In this document: in pieces, positions 1 through 8,874 of the stretch | How positions within the stretch are numbered: position 1 is the first letter of the stretch | Layout of the letters: each line of letters starts with the position of its first letter | Assembly: GCF_000420865.1 (NCBI RefSeq) | Contig: NZ_ATVT01000022.1 | Span: 1 to 40,488 of the forward strand | Length of the DNA stretch: 40,488 nt | Source of the DNA: Butyrivibrio sp. XPD2006 | GTDB taxonomy: Bacteria > Bacillota > Clostridia > Lachnospirales > Lachnospiraceae | Direction: 5' to 3' | Translations under genes and position numbers: made by a program | The notes under the pieces: model-generated | Database searches by the model: none | What the model saw: only the letters and a program-made list of their open reading frames with translations | Told to the model about the DNA's origin: nothing

Positions 1-168
<168 letters not shown>

Positions 169-371
169 ATAAGTTAGTTCAATTCCAGCCAGAACTAAAA
201 CGTTAGCTTTTCGTTCTGTCCGTTATTACTTTTGGTTTGTTTCTTCTGAATAATTCTCTTAGAATTTTTCAGGGTTGCATTACTGTTTATTTGTCAAGGT
301 ACAGGAGCCTAGAACCCGCTCCACTGCTGCGTTTGCGCCGTTTTGAACTCATCAGCGCCGCAACGAATATT
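169..371 (-). other. 16S rRNA leader region (no protein gene)
   Basis: This stretch lies between the rRNA promoter and the mature 16S 5' end and should be transcribed as the rRNA leader. It contains no credible gene: the one open frame here has no ribosome binding site and runs antisense to the leader. On the minus strand a CCTTGACAAATAAAC-type element sits at about 285-299. It resembles the conserved leader elements found before rRNA genes in Firmicutes and may take part in antitermination or processing, but that role is inferred. Confidence 0.6.
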
Positions 372-400
372 ACTATATCACCCACCAAAAACAATGTCAA
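372..400 (-). promoter_or_regulatory. rRNA operon promoter
   Basis: On the minus strand a perfect -35 (TTGACA, 395-400) is followed after exactly 17 bases by TATAGT (372-377). The predicted transcription start is near 365, about 200 bases before the 16S gene. This near-consensus geometry, in AT-rich DNA, is what a strong sigma-A rRNA promoter should look like. Confidence 0.85.
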
Positions 401-443
401 CAACATTTTTCAAATTTTTTTAAAGTTTTTATAATTGCAATCA

Positions 444-468
444 AAAAACGGCGCAACCACGCCGTTTT
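444..468 (-). terminator. Hairpin terminator upstream of the rRNA promoter
   Basis: AAAACGGCG (445-453) pairs with CGCCGTTTT (460-468) around a six-base loop. Read on the minus strand the stem runs straight into a T tract, as in an intrinsic terminator. It lies between the DegV transcript and the rRNA promoter and could insulate the rRNA operon. The plus-strand reading is also roughly symmetrical. Confidence 0.6.
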
Positions 469-515
469 CGAGTTGTTATTTTAAATAATTATGCAGAAAA
501 TTATAAAGACATTAT

Positions 516-545
516 AAAAAAGCGCTATCCTAAAAAGGATAGCGC
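516..545 (-). terminator. Intrinsic terminator after degV
   Basis: GCGCTATCC (522-530) and GGATAGCGC (537-545) form a perfect nine-base-pair stem with a six-base loop. On the minus strand the stem is followed by TTTTTT. It lies 12 bases beyond the stop codon of the DegV gene and should end the glgX-to-degV transcript. Confidence 0.85.
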
Positions 546-557
546 AAATGAATTTGT

Positions 558-1403
558 TTATTCTTCATTTATGAACAGCACTCCGAGAGTACCGGGGCCG
601 CAATGTGATGAAATAACGCTTCCCGCACGGGTTTCGATGATCTCATCAAAGCGCCCCAGACCGGCCAGATACAGCCTTACCATGGTGACCAGTTCTTTGC
701 TGCAGCCCGAGTGGGTTATGAACACCCTCTCTTTCTTGGCACTCTTTAGTGCCTCTTCCATGTCTTTTACATAATCATTTATATATTTCCTCGGAAGTCC
801 TCTGTACTTGTTTTCAGGCCTCATACCGCCATCAACTACAGCAATCCTGGGCTGGAGTTTTAAAGCATTGCCAAAGTAAGCCGCCACACCTGAGCACCTT
901 CCGCCCCTGTAGAGGTATGTAAGTGTGTCGACAACAAAACTGGCTCTGACATTGGGCCTGAGCTTTTCAATATAGTCTACAATTGCTGTTGCACTCTCAC
1001 CTTGCTCGGCCTTTTGAGCAGCTTCAATTACAAGAAGCCCTATTCCTGTTGAAAGGTTTTTGGAATCTATTACATGAATATGATCCTCCATTGTAAGTTC
1101 CTCGGCTGCCAGCATACAATTGCTGTAGCACGAAGACATGGAGGCTGAGATCGTAAATATTATAAAATCATCCGCATCATATTTATGAAGGATGTTTATT
1201 ATGTCAGAAACACTTGGAGCAGCTGTACTTGGAGTCTTTTCCGTTTCATCGGACCACTTGTATATATCAGCCGGAGTTATGTTAACTCCGTCCAGATACT
1301 CATTTTCTCCAAGTCTTACATACAAAGGAATAATGCCTATATCATATTTCTGTATCAGCTCAGGTGACAGATCACATGTGCTGTCCGATAAGATCTTGAT
1401 CAT
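558..1403 (-). CDS. DegV family protein (fatty-acid-binding)
   Basis: 281-residue protein of the DegV family, two-domain proteins that bind a fatty acid; some members (FakB) hand it to the fatty-acid kinase FakA. Family marks visible here: the N-terminal SDSTCDLS motif, the TPSTAAPS loop that contacts the lipid carboxylate, SMSSCYSN, and YRGGRCSG. Length is normal for the family. An ATG two codons upstream is possible, but GGAG is optimally spaced (7 bases) from the ATG at 1403, so that start is preferred. It is the last gene of a closely spaced run with a lipoprotein and a two-component system, and is followed by a strong terminator. No FakA partner is in the window, so whether it acts as FakB is unknown. 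Confidence 0.9.
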   Translation of the reverse strand: MIKILSDSTCDLSPELIQKYDIGIIPLYVRLGENEYLDGVNITPADIYKWSDETEKTPSTAAPSVSDIINILHKYDADDFIIFTISASMSSCYSNCMLAAEELTMEDHIHVIDSKNLSTGIGLLVIEAAQKAEQGESATAIVDYIEKLRPNVRASFVVDTLTYLYRGGRCSGVAAYFGNALKLQPRIAVVDGGMRPENKYRGLPRKYINDYVKDMEEALKSAKKERVFITHSGCSKELVTMVRLYLAGLGRFDEIIETRAGSVISSHCGPGTLGVLFINEE

Positions 1404-1417
1404 TGCCATTCTCCGAT

Positions 1418-2269
1418 TTATTTAAGGATAACTGTCTCTGTCTCACCCTTAATGGTAACATTCATTCCCAAACTCTCTATCTTTGTAGAGTCGCTGTCGC
1501 TTATCTGAGTAAGGACTACTACGCTTTCGTGAGCTCTTGAATCAATTGTTCCCGCATATGATGAGAGGTCATTTGGCAAAAATGTAACTGATGAATATCC
1601 TAAATCCTTGCCGTTAAGGATTATCTTAAAACTAAGTCCCAAAGGGATCATGTTTACTGATTTCGATGAATCCGAGCCATTATACAGGTCGAAACGAAGA
1701 ACAAGAAGCTTCTTGCCCTTGTCAGCATTTACAACATAGCTCTTGGAGCTCTCAGGATATGTACTTGATACCATATACCCCTGATAAGAAAGGAATATAT
1801 CCTGCATTATCTCCTGAGATTCATCAGAAGAAAGGACAATTGCATTTGGATCGGCAGTAGTAGTACTTTCCTCTGTCTCTGTGCTTTCTTCTCCCTGCGT
1901 CTGCTCGATTTCAACTCCTGTATCAGGATCCGTTGTAAGGTTCTGCTCTTCAGGTTCTACCGGTTCTGTCTCCTGAACCGGTGTAGGTATTTGCTGCTCT
2001 GCTTTATTCTTGGCTGCCTTCTCTTTTGCAAGTTCAAGCTCTGCGGCTCTTGCAGCTTCTTTCTGACGTTCTTTTAAAACCTCTTTTACATCCACAACAA
2101 CAAGTCGCTCCTGACCGTTATTGGAATACTTCATCAAAAGACCTGCAGCATACTCCACAGTCTGTTTGTACTGTTCCTCAGTCAGATCCGGAAACTTCTC
2201 TCCGCATCCTGTCATTATGAGTGTTAAGCCTACTATTAGTGCCGCCTGCAAATACCTTGATTTTTTCAT
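1418..2269 (-). CDS. Secreted lipoprotein of unknown function
   Basis: 283-residue predicted lipoprotein. The N terminus has MKKSR, a hydrophobic stretch and the lipobox MTGC, so the mature protein should start at the Cys and be lipid-anchored outside the membrane. A Glu/Lys/Ala-rich, probably helical segment follows, then a low-complexity Thr/Glu/Ser linker. The C-terminal region (about 185-283) is rich in beta-strand-like sequence and resembles the Ig-like DUF4352 type of domain, but I am not certain of the family. The start at 2269 is chosen because GGAG lies just upstream, inside the end of the kinase gene; an in-frame ATG further upstream would spoil the signal peptide. Its position behind a histidine kinase suggests a role in, or output from, that system (inference). 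Confidence 0.75.
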   Translation of the reverse strand: MKKSRYLQAALIVGLTLIMTGCGEKFPDLTEEQYKQTVEYAAGLLMKYSNNGQERLVVVDVKEVLKERQKEAARAAELELAKEKAAKNKAEQQIPTPVQETEPVEPEEQNLTTDPDTGVEIEQTQGEESTETEESTTTADPNAIVLSSDESQEIMQDIFLSYQGYMVSSTYPESSKSYVVNADKGKKLLVLRFDLYNGSDSSKSVNMIPLGLSFKIILNGKDLGYSSVTFLPNDLSSYAGTIDSRAHESVVVLTQISDSDSTKIESLGMNVTIKGETETVILK

Positions 2270-2270
2270 A

Positions 2271-3776
2271 CTATTTTGTCTCCAGTTCAAAATAGAATTC
2301 AACACCATTATCGTAATTTATAACACCGTACTTCTGATGCATACCCTCCATAATGGCCTTTACAATGGAGAGGCCTACACCACTTCCCCCGTACTCTCTG
2401 GTTCTTGCCTTGTCAACTTTATAAAACTTCTCCCAGATATGTCCTATGCTGTCTTCCGGAATGGGCTCTCCGGTATTAAACACTGAAACTCTTACGTGAT
2501 TGTCCTCTGTGGTGGTAATCTTGACTTCTATTACCATATCACCGGCTATATGATTGATGGCATTGCTGTAATAATTCTGCAGTACTTCCTCAATCTTGAA
2601 TTCATCGCCCCATACAAATATCGGAGGATACTCATCAAACTTAACAGTAACATCCTTCTGTTTAGCCAGCATTGAGGCAGATTTCAGGTAGTTCGAAACC
2701 ATGTCGACAATATCAAATCGCTCCATATTGGCACTGTCATTGCCAAACTCAAGCTGATTGAGGGTAAGGAGCTTTTTGACCATGATATTCATCTTGGAAG
2801 CTTCATCCATAATGACTTCACAGTAAAAATTTCTGCTCTCTTCGTCATCATTGATGCCTTCCTTAAGTCCCTCTGCATAGCCCTGGATAAGAGCAATGGG
2901 GGTCTTGAGCTCATGTGATACATTGGACAAAAACTCTTTTCGCATCACATCAATCTCTTCCTTGCGGGCAATATCACGTTTTAGTGCTATATTTGCATTT
3001 TTGAGCTCTTTGATATTGCTCTCAAGGGTTTCAGACAGCTCGTTCATATTCTGACCGAGAACATCAATCTCATTTCTGTACTCATTCTCAGGGACATACT
3101 TTGCTTCGAAATTGAGCTTTTTCATGTCATCCGAGATGTAGTAGAGTCTTTTGATCGGGTCCGTTACTTTTTTACAGATATAGAGAATTAGAACCGAACC
3201 TACAACAATGGCAATTACCGCCACATATACCATGAAAGTATTTGATATGGATACGTTATCCTTAATACTCTCCATTGTTGTCCTGACAAGGATCAGGTTT
3301 CCGTTTCCGACAATTCCCCACATCTCAAGGTATTGCCTTCCTGTGCCCTTATCAACGGTAATTTGGAGAGTGTAATCATCGCCGTAATCAATGATCGTCT
3401 TATCAGAAAGCTCACTCGCAGCTCCTGTTGCTGAAGTGATCATGTTATCCCACAGGACCTTGGCAAGTAGTTCTGCGTTATTACTGGATGTCTTAAGCGT
3501 TTTGGAATCAGCGTCCAAAACTATCATTTCGATATTGTATCTCTCACAGATGTGGTAGATCTCAACATCGAATTCTTCTGATGTGATATCACCGTTTCCG
3601 ATTGCCTGAGATATGCTCCTATAAGCAGCTATGATAGCCTCTCTCTTGTTCTGGATATAAAATCTCTCCATAAAGAAGAGGTTAACAACAAGGCACATTA
3701 AAAATGTGCCTACCATAATGCTGATAAACACAGCACTTATCTCAAATCGCAGTGAATGGATTTTCCCCTTTTTCAT
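2271..3776 (-). CDS. Membrane sensor histidine kinase
   Basis: 501-residue OmpR-class sensor kinase. It has TM1 (about 15-36), an extracytoplasmic sensor loop of roughly 140 residues, TM2 (about 180-201), a HAMP linker, and a HisKA domain with SHELKTPIALIQGY carrying the phosphoacceptor His288. The HATPase_c domain has the N-box (NYYSNAINHI) and the glycine-rich GSGVGLSIVKAI. All catalytic motifs look intact. It is directly behind its response regulator with a 7-base gap and overlaps the translation signals of the downstream lipoprotein, so the three genes are probably co-expressed. The ligand cannot be read from sequence. Confidence 0.93.
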   Translation of the reverse strand: MKKGKIHSLRFEISAVFISIMVGTFLMCLVVNLFFMERFYIQNKREAIIAAYRSISQAIGNGDITSEEFDVEIYHICERYNIEMIVLDADSKTLKTSSNNAELLAKVLWDNMITSATGAASELSDKTIIDYGDDYTLQITVDKGTGRQYLEMWGIVGNGNLILVRTTMESIKDNVSISNTFMVYVAVIAIVVGSVLILYICKKVTDPIKRLYYISDDMKKLNFEAKYVPENEYRNEIDVLGQNMNELSETLESNIKELKNANIALKRDIARKEEIDVMRKEFLSNVSHELKTPIALIQGYAEGLKEGINDDEESRNFYCEVIMDEASKMNIMVKKLLTLNQLEFGNDSANMERFDIVDMVSNYLKSASMLAKQKDVTVKFDEYPPIFVWGDEFKIEEVLQNYYSNAINHIAGDMVIEVKITTTEDNHVRVSVFNTGEPIPEDSIGHIWEKFYKVDKARTREYGGSGVGLSIVKAIMEGMHQKYGVINYDNGVEFYFELETK

Positions 3777-3783
3777 TTGGTAC

Positions 3784-4461
3784 TTACGCCTCGAACTTGT
3801 AGCCCATGCCCCAGATGGTCTTTATAAGCTCACCCTTTTCACCAAGCTTGCCTCTGAGCTTCTTAACATGGGTATCAATGGTACGTGCGTCTCCAAAATA
3901 GTCATAGTTCCAAACGTTGTTAAGTATCTTTTCACGGGAAAGAGCTACTCCTTTATTCTCAAAGAAGTATGACAAAAGCTCAAACTCTTTATAGCTGAGC
4001 TCAACTTCTTTTCCGTCGACCTGAACACTGTGAGCAACCTTATTTACTACAATTCCACCGATCTCCATCACCTGATTGTTAACAGACTGACCGGTTGTTC
4101 TTCTGAGAATTGCAGAAACTCTTGCTGCAAGGATCTTGGGACTGAAGGGCTTTGAAATATACTCGTCTACGCCAAGCTCAAATCCAAGCAGCTCATCCCT
4201 CTCTTCTGCCTTGGCGGTAAGCATGATGATAGGCACCTTGGATGTTGTCCTTATCTCTCTGCATACCTCCCAGCCGTCTCTTTTGGGCATCATTACATCA
4301 AGAATTATAAGAGCTATTTCATTATCTGCATAAAATGTATCAAGTGCCTGCTGTCCGTCCTCCGCTTCAAGAACGATATATCCGTCCTTGGTCAGAAAGT
4401 CCTTAACAAGTTTGCGCATTCTACTCTCGTCATCAACAACAAGTATCTTTAAATCGTCCAC
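3784..4461 (-). CDS. OmpR/PhoB-type response regulator
   Basis: 225-residue two-domain regulator. The receiver has the acidic pair D10/D11, the phosphorylation site D55 in LIILDVMMPKRDG, the switch Thr in LTAKAEE, and K104 in SKPF. The C-terminal winged helix shows the family's YKEFELLSYF and ARTIDTHVKKLRGKLG segments. The start is a GTG at 4461: a perfect AGGAGG lies eight bases upstream in the gap after the preceding gene, and this gives a standard receiver N terminus. Upstream ATGs would add a non-homologous extension overlapping the neighbouring gene. It should control transcription in response to the kinase next door. Confidence 0.93.
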   Translation of the reverse strand: MDDLKILVVDDESRMRKLVKDFLTKDGYIVLEAEDGQQALDTFYADNEIALIILDVMMPKRDGWEVCREIRTTSKVPIIMLTAKAEERDELLGFELGVDEYISKPFSPKILAARVSAILRRTTGQSVNNQVMEIGGIVVNKVAHSVQVDGKEVELSYKEFELLSYFFENKGVALSREKILNNVWNYDYFGDARTIDTHVKKLRGKLGEKGELIKTIWGMGYKFEA

Positions 4462-4477
4462 TGATGGTTCCTCCTGT

Positions 4478-5086
4478 CTAATTAGTTCCGTTATCCTCAT
4501 AATAGACCGAAGTATCCTCGATGCCAAGCTTTTTTTCAGCTTCTCTTACAGCTTTTTCCCTGTCTGTAAGGTCCTGCTCCCATGACGAATATCGATTTGT
4601 AATGTTTTTCCTGTAGTTAATGATATTATCGGTCTCACTGGTAGTTGCTATGTAAAACATCAGCCCTACAAGGATCAGAAGCACTATATTCAGGATAATC
4701 GAAAATACAGTTTTGAAATTTGTGCTTTTCTTTGGTTCTGCAGGGATTATCCTCTGCTTGACATTTAATGTATCCAGCGCAGAATGCCTTGTCATGGACA
4801 CATTCAAAGGAATGGGAGTAAGATCCTCCTCTTTAAACCCACTCTCAAGAAGCTTTCTCCTTAATCCCACCAGATATCCCCAACCTATAGGTGTCTTGAA
4901 TATCTTATTCTCTATAGATTTTTCATATACAGCTTTGATGTCGTTCGGTCTGCTCGCTTTTACCCTGCCCTCCAAGACTTTGATCTTTGAAAGGTCCATC
5001 TCTGCTTTTTGAGCATCATTTTCCGATAAAAACTCATATCCGCCGACTATTAATTTATCTCTGCCGTTTCCTTCATCAGCCGCCAT
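4478..5086 (-). CDS. Single-pass membrane protein of unknown function
   Basis: 202-residue protein I do not recognise. The N-terminal ~125 residues are soluble and charged, with a segment (about 58-90) resembling a small helical packing domain. One strong membrane helix follows (about 127-147, IILNIVLLILVGLMFYIA), then a ~55-residue tail with a short coiled-coil-like stretch (DREKAVREAEKKLG). The gene overlaps the end of glgX by 11 bases; its GGAG site lies inside glgX, so translation is probably coupled. It sits between a glycogen enzyme and a two-component system, but nothing in the sequence gives a biochemical role. Confidence 0.7.
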   Translation of the reverse strand: MAADEGNGRDKLIVGGYEFLSENDAQKAEMDLSKIKVLEGRVKASRPNDIKAVYEKSIENKIFKTPIGWGYLVGLRRKLLESGFKEEDLTPIPLNVSMTRHSALDTLNVKQRIIPAEPKKSTNFKTVFSIILNIVLLILVGLMFYIATTSETDNIINYRKNITNRYSSWEQDLTDREKAVREAEKKLGIEDTSVYYEDNGTN

Positions 5087-7253
5087 ATTCAGCTCCGTAA
5101 GATGCTATGAATACGTTAACACTTCTGGCCTTAAGAGTCTTGTTGCGCCATGTCATGGGTTTTGGTCTGTTGTAAAAATACTTACCGCTCTCATCTCCGG
5201 TATCAACGCAAAGCGCCCAGTATGCTCCTTCCGGAGGATTTGGAAGCATGATCTGAATATCTTCCCAGTATGCATTAACAGCCAGATATACGATGTCATC
5301 GTGGCCTTTCTTTTGGATATATCCTGCATATCTTACACATATTACTCTTGAATCCTTGGTGATATTACCGTGATCAGGATTCTCCGTATGCACTGAGATT
5401 GATGGATATCCGCATTGAGCAGGTCTAAGCTCCTTCCTGATAGAGGGATGCTTTCTCCTGAACTGGATCATGTTTCTGTAGAAGTCAAAGAAACTCTTGT
5501 TTTTATCAAGCAGTTCCCAGTTCAGCCAGGAAATCTCATTATCCTGACAATATGCATTGTTATTTCCAAACTGAGTGTTACCAAATTCATCCCCCGCATA
5601 GATCATAGGGGTTCCTCTGCTGCACATAAGAACGGTTATGGCATTTCTCATCATTCTGAATCTGAGGTCTTTTACAGCGGGATCATCCGTCTCACCTTCA
5701 ATTCCACAGTTCCAGCTTCTATTGTCATTGGCTCCGTCTGTATTGTTCCAGCCGTTGTCCTCATTATGCTTGTTATTGTAGGTATAAAGGTCATACAGGG
5801 TAAAACCGTCATGACAGGTAATAAAATTAACTGAAGAATCGTATCCGAGATATGAACCGCCATAAAGGTCCATTGATCCCGTAATCCTCTTTACCGCTTC
5901 CGGCGCAGACCAGATATCGCCCTTAAGATATGATCTGATATCATCACGGTATTTGCCGTTCCACTCAGCCCATCTCTTCCATGCGGGGAAATTACCTACC
6001 TGATACATTCCGCCGGCATCCCATGCCTCAGCAATGAGCTTTACATTGCCGAGTATCGGGTCGTAAGCAAGTCTTTGGATAAGCGGAGGCTTCTCCATCG
6101 GTGCTCCGTCCTGATCTCTTCCCAGAATGCTTGCAAGATCGAATCTGAATCCGTCAACTCTGTACTCCTCTACCCAGTACCTCAGGCACTCCACGATAAA
6201 CTCCTGAACCATAGGATGATTACAGTTCATGGTATTTCCGCATCCGCTGAAGTTGTAGTACTGTCCATAGGGTGTCAGCAGATAGTAAATATTGTTATCA
6301 AATCCCTTGAAAGATATAAACGGTCCGTTTTCATTACCTTCAGCTGTATGATTGAACACAACATCAAGGATAACTTCGATTCCGTTATCCTTGAGTGTCT
6401 TTATCATATGTTTGAGCTCAACACCCTCTTTGTTGTACTCGCTCTGAGATGCATAGCTTGTATTTGGTGCAAAAAAGCTTATAGTGTTATATCCCCAGTA
6501 ATCAAGAAGAGTCTTGCCGTTTACCTCTCTCTTGTCCCTGGTCTCATCAAATTCAAAGATAGGCATCAGTTCTACCGCTGTTATGCCAAGTCTCTTTAAA
6601 TACTCAACCTTCTGTTTTATTCCGTCAAAAGTCCCCCGGAACTTAACTCCCGAAGACGGATCCATGGTAAATCCCCTTACATGCATCTCATAGATAACCG
6701 AATCGCACATAGGGATTCCAAGGGAATTGGTATCATTCCACTCAAAGTTGTCCCTTACAACCCTTGCTCTGTAAGCTCCGTCCTTATTAGGGTTCTGTCC
6801 CCAGATTCTCTGACCGGAAACAGCCTTGGCAAATGGGTCAAGGAGCAGATGGTTTTTATCGAACAAAAGACCTTTCTCCGGCTCCCAGGGACCGTCAACG
6901 CTGTAGGAATACTCCAGATTCTCAATATCAAGGCCAAATACGATCATTGAATACACTTTGCCTATTCTATAACTCTCAGGAAAAGGAATCTGCACAAAGG
7001 GCTTTATTTCACCTCTTTTATACAAAAGAAGTGTTATGGAAGTTGCCCCATTGGAATAGGCAGTAAAATTAACGCCATCTGTGAGCATGGTGGCGCCGTT
7101 GATATTGTAGAAGCCCGGCCTTATCCTGTAGCCGTTCACCTCATTGAGAGCAAGCAGTTGCCTTCCCACATCGGCTTTTCTGAGCTCTCTCGGCTGGCTT
7201 TCACCTATTTCTACAGGTTTTTTTGTCCTAGCATGTCTTCTAATCTCGTCCAT
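5076..7253 (-). CDS. glgX: Glycogen debranching enzyme (GlgX/isoamylase-type, GH13)
   Basis: 725-residue alpha-glucan debranching enzyme. An N-terminal CBM48-like domain (about 45-170, starting IRPGFYNINGA) precedes the GH13 barrel. Catalytic signatures: DVVFNHT (297-303), GFRFDLAS with the nucleophile D372, EAWDAGG with the acid/base E409, and the HD pair at 481-482. It should cleave alpha-1,6 branch points of glycogen or limit dextrins in the cytoplasm, and has no signal peptide. No Shine-Dalgarno is visible before the ATG; an extended -10-like TGGTAAAAT ends six bases upstream, so the transcript might be leaderless. It heads the cluster that runs through the two-component system to degV. 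The exact subclass (GlgX or isoamylase/pullulanase) is not certain. Confidence 0.9.
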   Translation of the reverse strand: MDEIRRHARTKKPVEIGESQPRELRKADVGRQLLALNEVNGYRIRPGFYNINGATMLTDGVNFTAYSNGATSITLLLYKRGEIKPFVQIPFPESYRIGKVYSMIVFGLDIENLEYSYSVDGPWEPEKGLLFDKNHLLLDPFAKAVSGQRIWGQNPNKDGAYRARVVRDNFEWNDTNSLGIPMCDSVIYEMHVRGFTMDPSSGVKFRGTFDGIKQKVEYLKRLGITAVELMPIFEFDETRDKREVNGKTLLDYWGYNTISFFAPNTSYASQSEYNKEGVELKHMIKTLKDNGIEVILDVVFNHTAEGNENGPFISFKGFDNNIYYLLTPYGQYYNFSGCGNTMNCNHPMVQEFIVECLRYWVEEYRVDGFRFDLASILGRDQDGAPMEKPPLIQRLAYDPILGNVKLIAEAWDAGGMYQVGNFPAWKRWAEWNGKYRDDIRSYLKGDIWSAPEAVKRITGSMDLYGGSYLGYDSSVNFITCHDGFTLYDLYTYNNKHNEDNGWNNTDGANDNRSWNCGIEGETDDPAVKDLRFRMMRNAITVLMCSRGTPMIYAGDEFGNTQFGNNNAYCQDNEISWLNWELLDKNKSFFDFYRNMIQFRRKHPSIRKELRPAQCGYPSISVHTENPDHGNITKDSRVICVRYAGYIQKKGHDDIVYLAVNAYWEDIQIMLPNPPEGAYWALCVDTGDESGKYFYNRPKPMTWRNKTLKARSVNVFIASYGAEYGG

Positions 7254-7330
7254 ATATACATTTTACCACTACTGTGCAATGCAAAGAATAAAAAAAGTTG
7301 AAATTTCGTGTAAATTAAGCCGTTTAAAAC

Positions 7331-7378
7331 AAAAAAGAGATGAATTTTCGCATTGTTTAGCAAAATTCATCTCTTTTT
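7331..7378. terminator. Bidirectional hairpin terminator
   Basis: AAAAAAGAGATGAATTTT (7331-7348) is the inverse of AAAATTCATCTCTTTTT (7362-7378), a stem of up to 17 pairs with a 13-base loop. Both strands give a T tract. On the minus strand it ends the decarboxylase operon about 45 bases after its last stop codon. The AT-rich DNA from here to 7253 should carry the glgX promoter. Confidence 0.85.
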
Positions 7379-7424
7379 GAATATTTAGGTTATAGGTGAT
7401 ATACGGATTGCTCCGTCTGCTATA

Positions 7425-8837
7425 TCACACAGGGTATGCCCCATTCTTAGTATCAGCTGCTGTAAGATCAACCTTGTCCTTCTGAGCTGCACGATACTTG
7501 AAGAAGTCTGTAGCAACCTGAGGGAACAATGCATATGAAAGAACGTCCTCATCCTGCTCTTTCCACTGTGCAACTTCCTTCTCGAATGTAGGAAGTCCGG
7601 GTGCAAGCTTGTCTGCAGGTCTGCAGGTAATAACCTCTCTGTCACCGATGATCTTCTTCTGAACTTCAGGATTGAAAGGCTTGATTGTCTTACCATACTC
7701 GCCGGCAAGAAGATCCTTGGTCTGGTCTGTAGCAACCTTGTATCTCTCACCCATAAGTACGTTCATAACGGCCTGAGTACCAACGATCTGTGATGAAGGT
7801 GTAACAAGAGGCGGCTCACCGAAGTCCTTACGAACTCTTGGAATCTCCTCAAGCACTGTTGTGTACTTGTCGCTTGCGTTCTGCTCTTTGAGCTGGCTAA
7901 CCATGTTGGAAAGCATTCCGCCGGGAACCTGATACATAAGAGTCTTGATATTAACACCAAGAACCTTAGGATCCATAAGTCCGCTTGCAAGGCACTCTTC
8001 TCTGTATGGTCTGAAGTAATCAGCGATCTCAGCAAGAACCTTCTGATCAAGTCCTGTCTCGAAAGGCTGTCCCTTGAAGGCCTCAACCATAACCTCTGTT
8101 GCAGGCTGTGATGTTCCGAGAGCGAATGGTGAAATAGCGCAATCGATGATATCAACACCAGCCTCAGCAGCCTTCATGTATGTCATGCTGGCAACACCTG
8201 AGGTGTAATGTGTGTGAAGGTCGATAGGAAGCTTAGTAGCACTCTTAAGAGCCTTAACAAGTTTCTCTGCCTCGTAAGGAAGGAGAAGTCCTGCCATATC
8301 CTTGATACAGATTGAATCTGCACCCATGCTCTCAATATCTTTTGCAATGTTCATCCAGTACTCTTCTGTGTATGCATCACCAAGTGTGTATGCAAGAGCG
8401 ATCTGTGCATGTCCACCTTCCTTCTTGCAGGCCTTAACTGAAGCCTCAAGGTTACGAAGGTCGTTCAGACAGTCGAAAATACGGATGATATCAATACCAT
8501 TAGCAATTGACTTCTGTACGAAGTACTCAACTACGTCATCAGGATAATGCTTGTATCCTAAGATGTTCTGTCCACGAAGGAGCATCTGAAGCTTGGTGTT
8601 CTTGAATCCTGCCCTGAGCTTACGAAGTCTCTCCCATGGATCTTCCTTAAGGAATCTCATTGAAGCATCGAATGTAGCACCGCCCCAGCACTCAACAGCG
8701 TTGTATCCAACCTTGTCCATAGTCTCGATGATTGGAAGCATCTTCTCTGTAGGCATTCTGGTCGCGATAAGAGACTGATGAGCGTCACGGAGAACGGTCT
8801 CATTGATGCGAACTGGTTTTCTCTCTAATTCTGCCAT
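7425..8837 (-). CDS. oadA: Oxaloacetate decarboxylase alpha-type carboxyltransferase (5S type, no biotin domain)
   Basis: 470-residue carboxyltransferase of the OadA / pyruvate carboxylase B / transcarboxylase 5S family. It moves CO2 between oxaloacetate (or pyruvate) and carboxybiotin. Visible family marks: RDAHQSLIATRM near the N terminus, ECWGGATFDASMRFL, LRGQNILGY, RIFDCLND, the CIKDMAG block with its active-site Lys, and the metal-binding LHTHYTSG. Length matches the catalytic plus PYC/OADA-like domains only. The C-terminal biotin domain of classical OadA is missing and is supplied by the separate carrier gene two genes upstream. AAAGGA precedes the ATG. It is the last gene of the operon. 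The substrate is assigned from family only. Confidence 0.92.
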   Translation of the reverse strand: MAELERKPVRINETVLRDAHQSLIATRMPTEKMLPIIETMDKVGYNAVECWGGATFDASMRFLKEDPWERLRKLRAGFKNTKLQMLLRGQNILGYKHYPDDVVEYFVQKSIANGIDIIRIFDCLNDLRNLEASVKACKKEGGHAQIALAYTLGDAYTEEYWMNIAKDIESMGADSICIKDMAGLLLPYEAEKLVKALKSATKLPIDLHTHYTSGVASMTYMKAAEAGVDIIDCAISPFALGTSQPATEVMVEAFKGQPFETGLDQKVLAEIADYFRPYREECLASGLMDPKVLGVNIKTLMYQVPGGMLSNMVSQLKEQNASDKYTTVLEEIPRVRKDFGEPPLVTPSSQIVGTQAVMNVLMGERYKVATDQTKDLLAGEYGKTIKPFNPEVQKKIIGDREVITCRPADKLAPGLPTFEKEVAQWKEQDEDVLSYALFPQVATDFFKYRAAQKDKVDLTAADTKNGAYPV

Positions 8838-8874
8838 ATCTAATATCCTTTCTAAGATAATTATTCTCTAAAAC

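Noticed and set aside
292..297. TTGACA on the minus strand inside the rRNA leader
   Set aside because: No -10 element follows at a usable distance; more likely part of a conserved leader element.
237..434. 65-residue plus-strand frame in the rRNA leader
   Set aside because: No ribosome site, crosses the rRNA promoter on the opposite strand, no resemblance to a protein.
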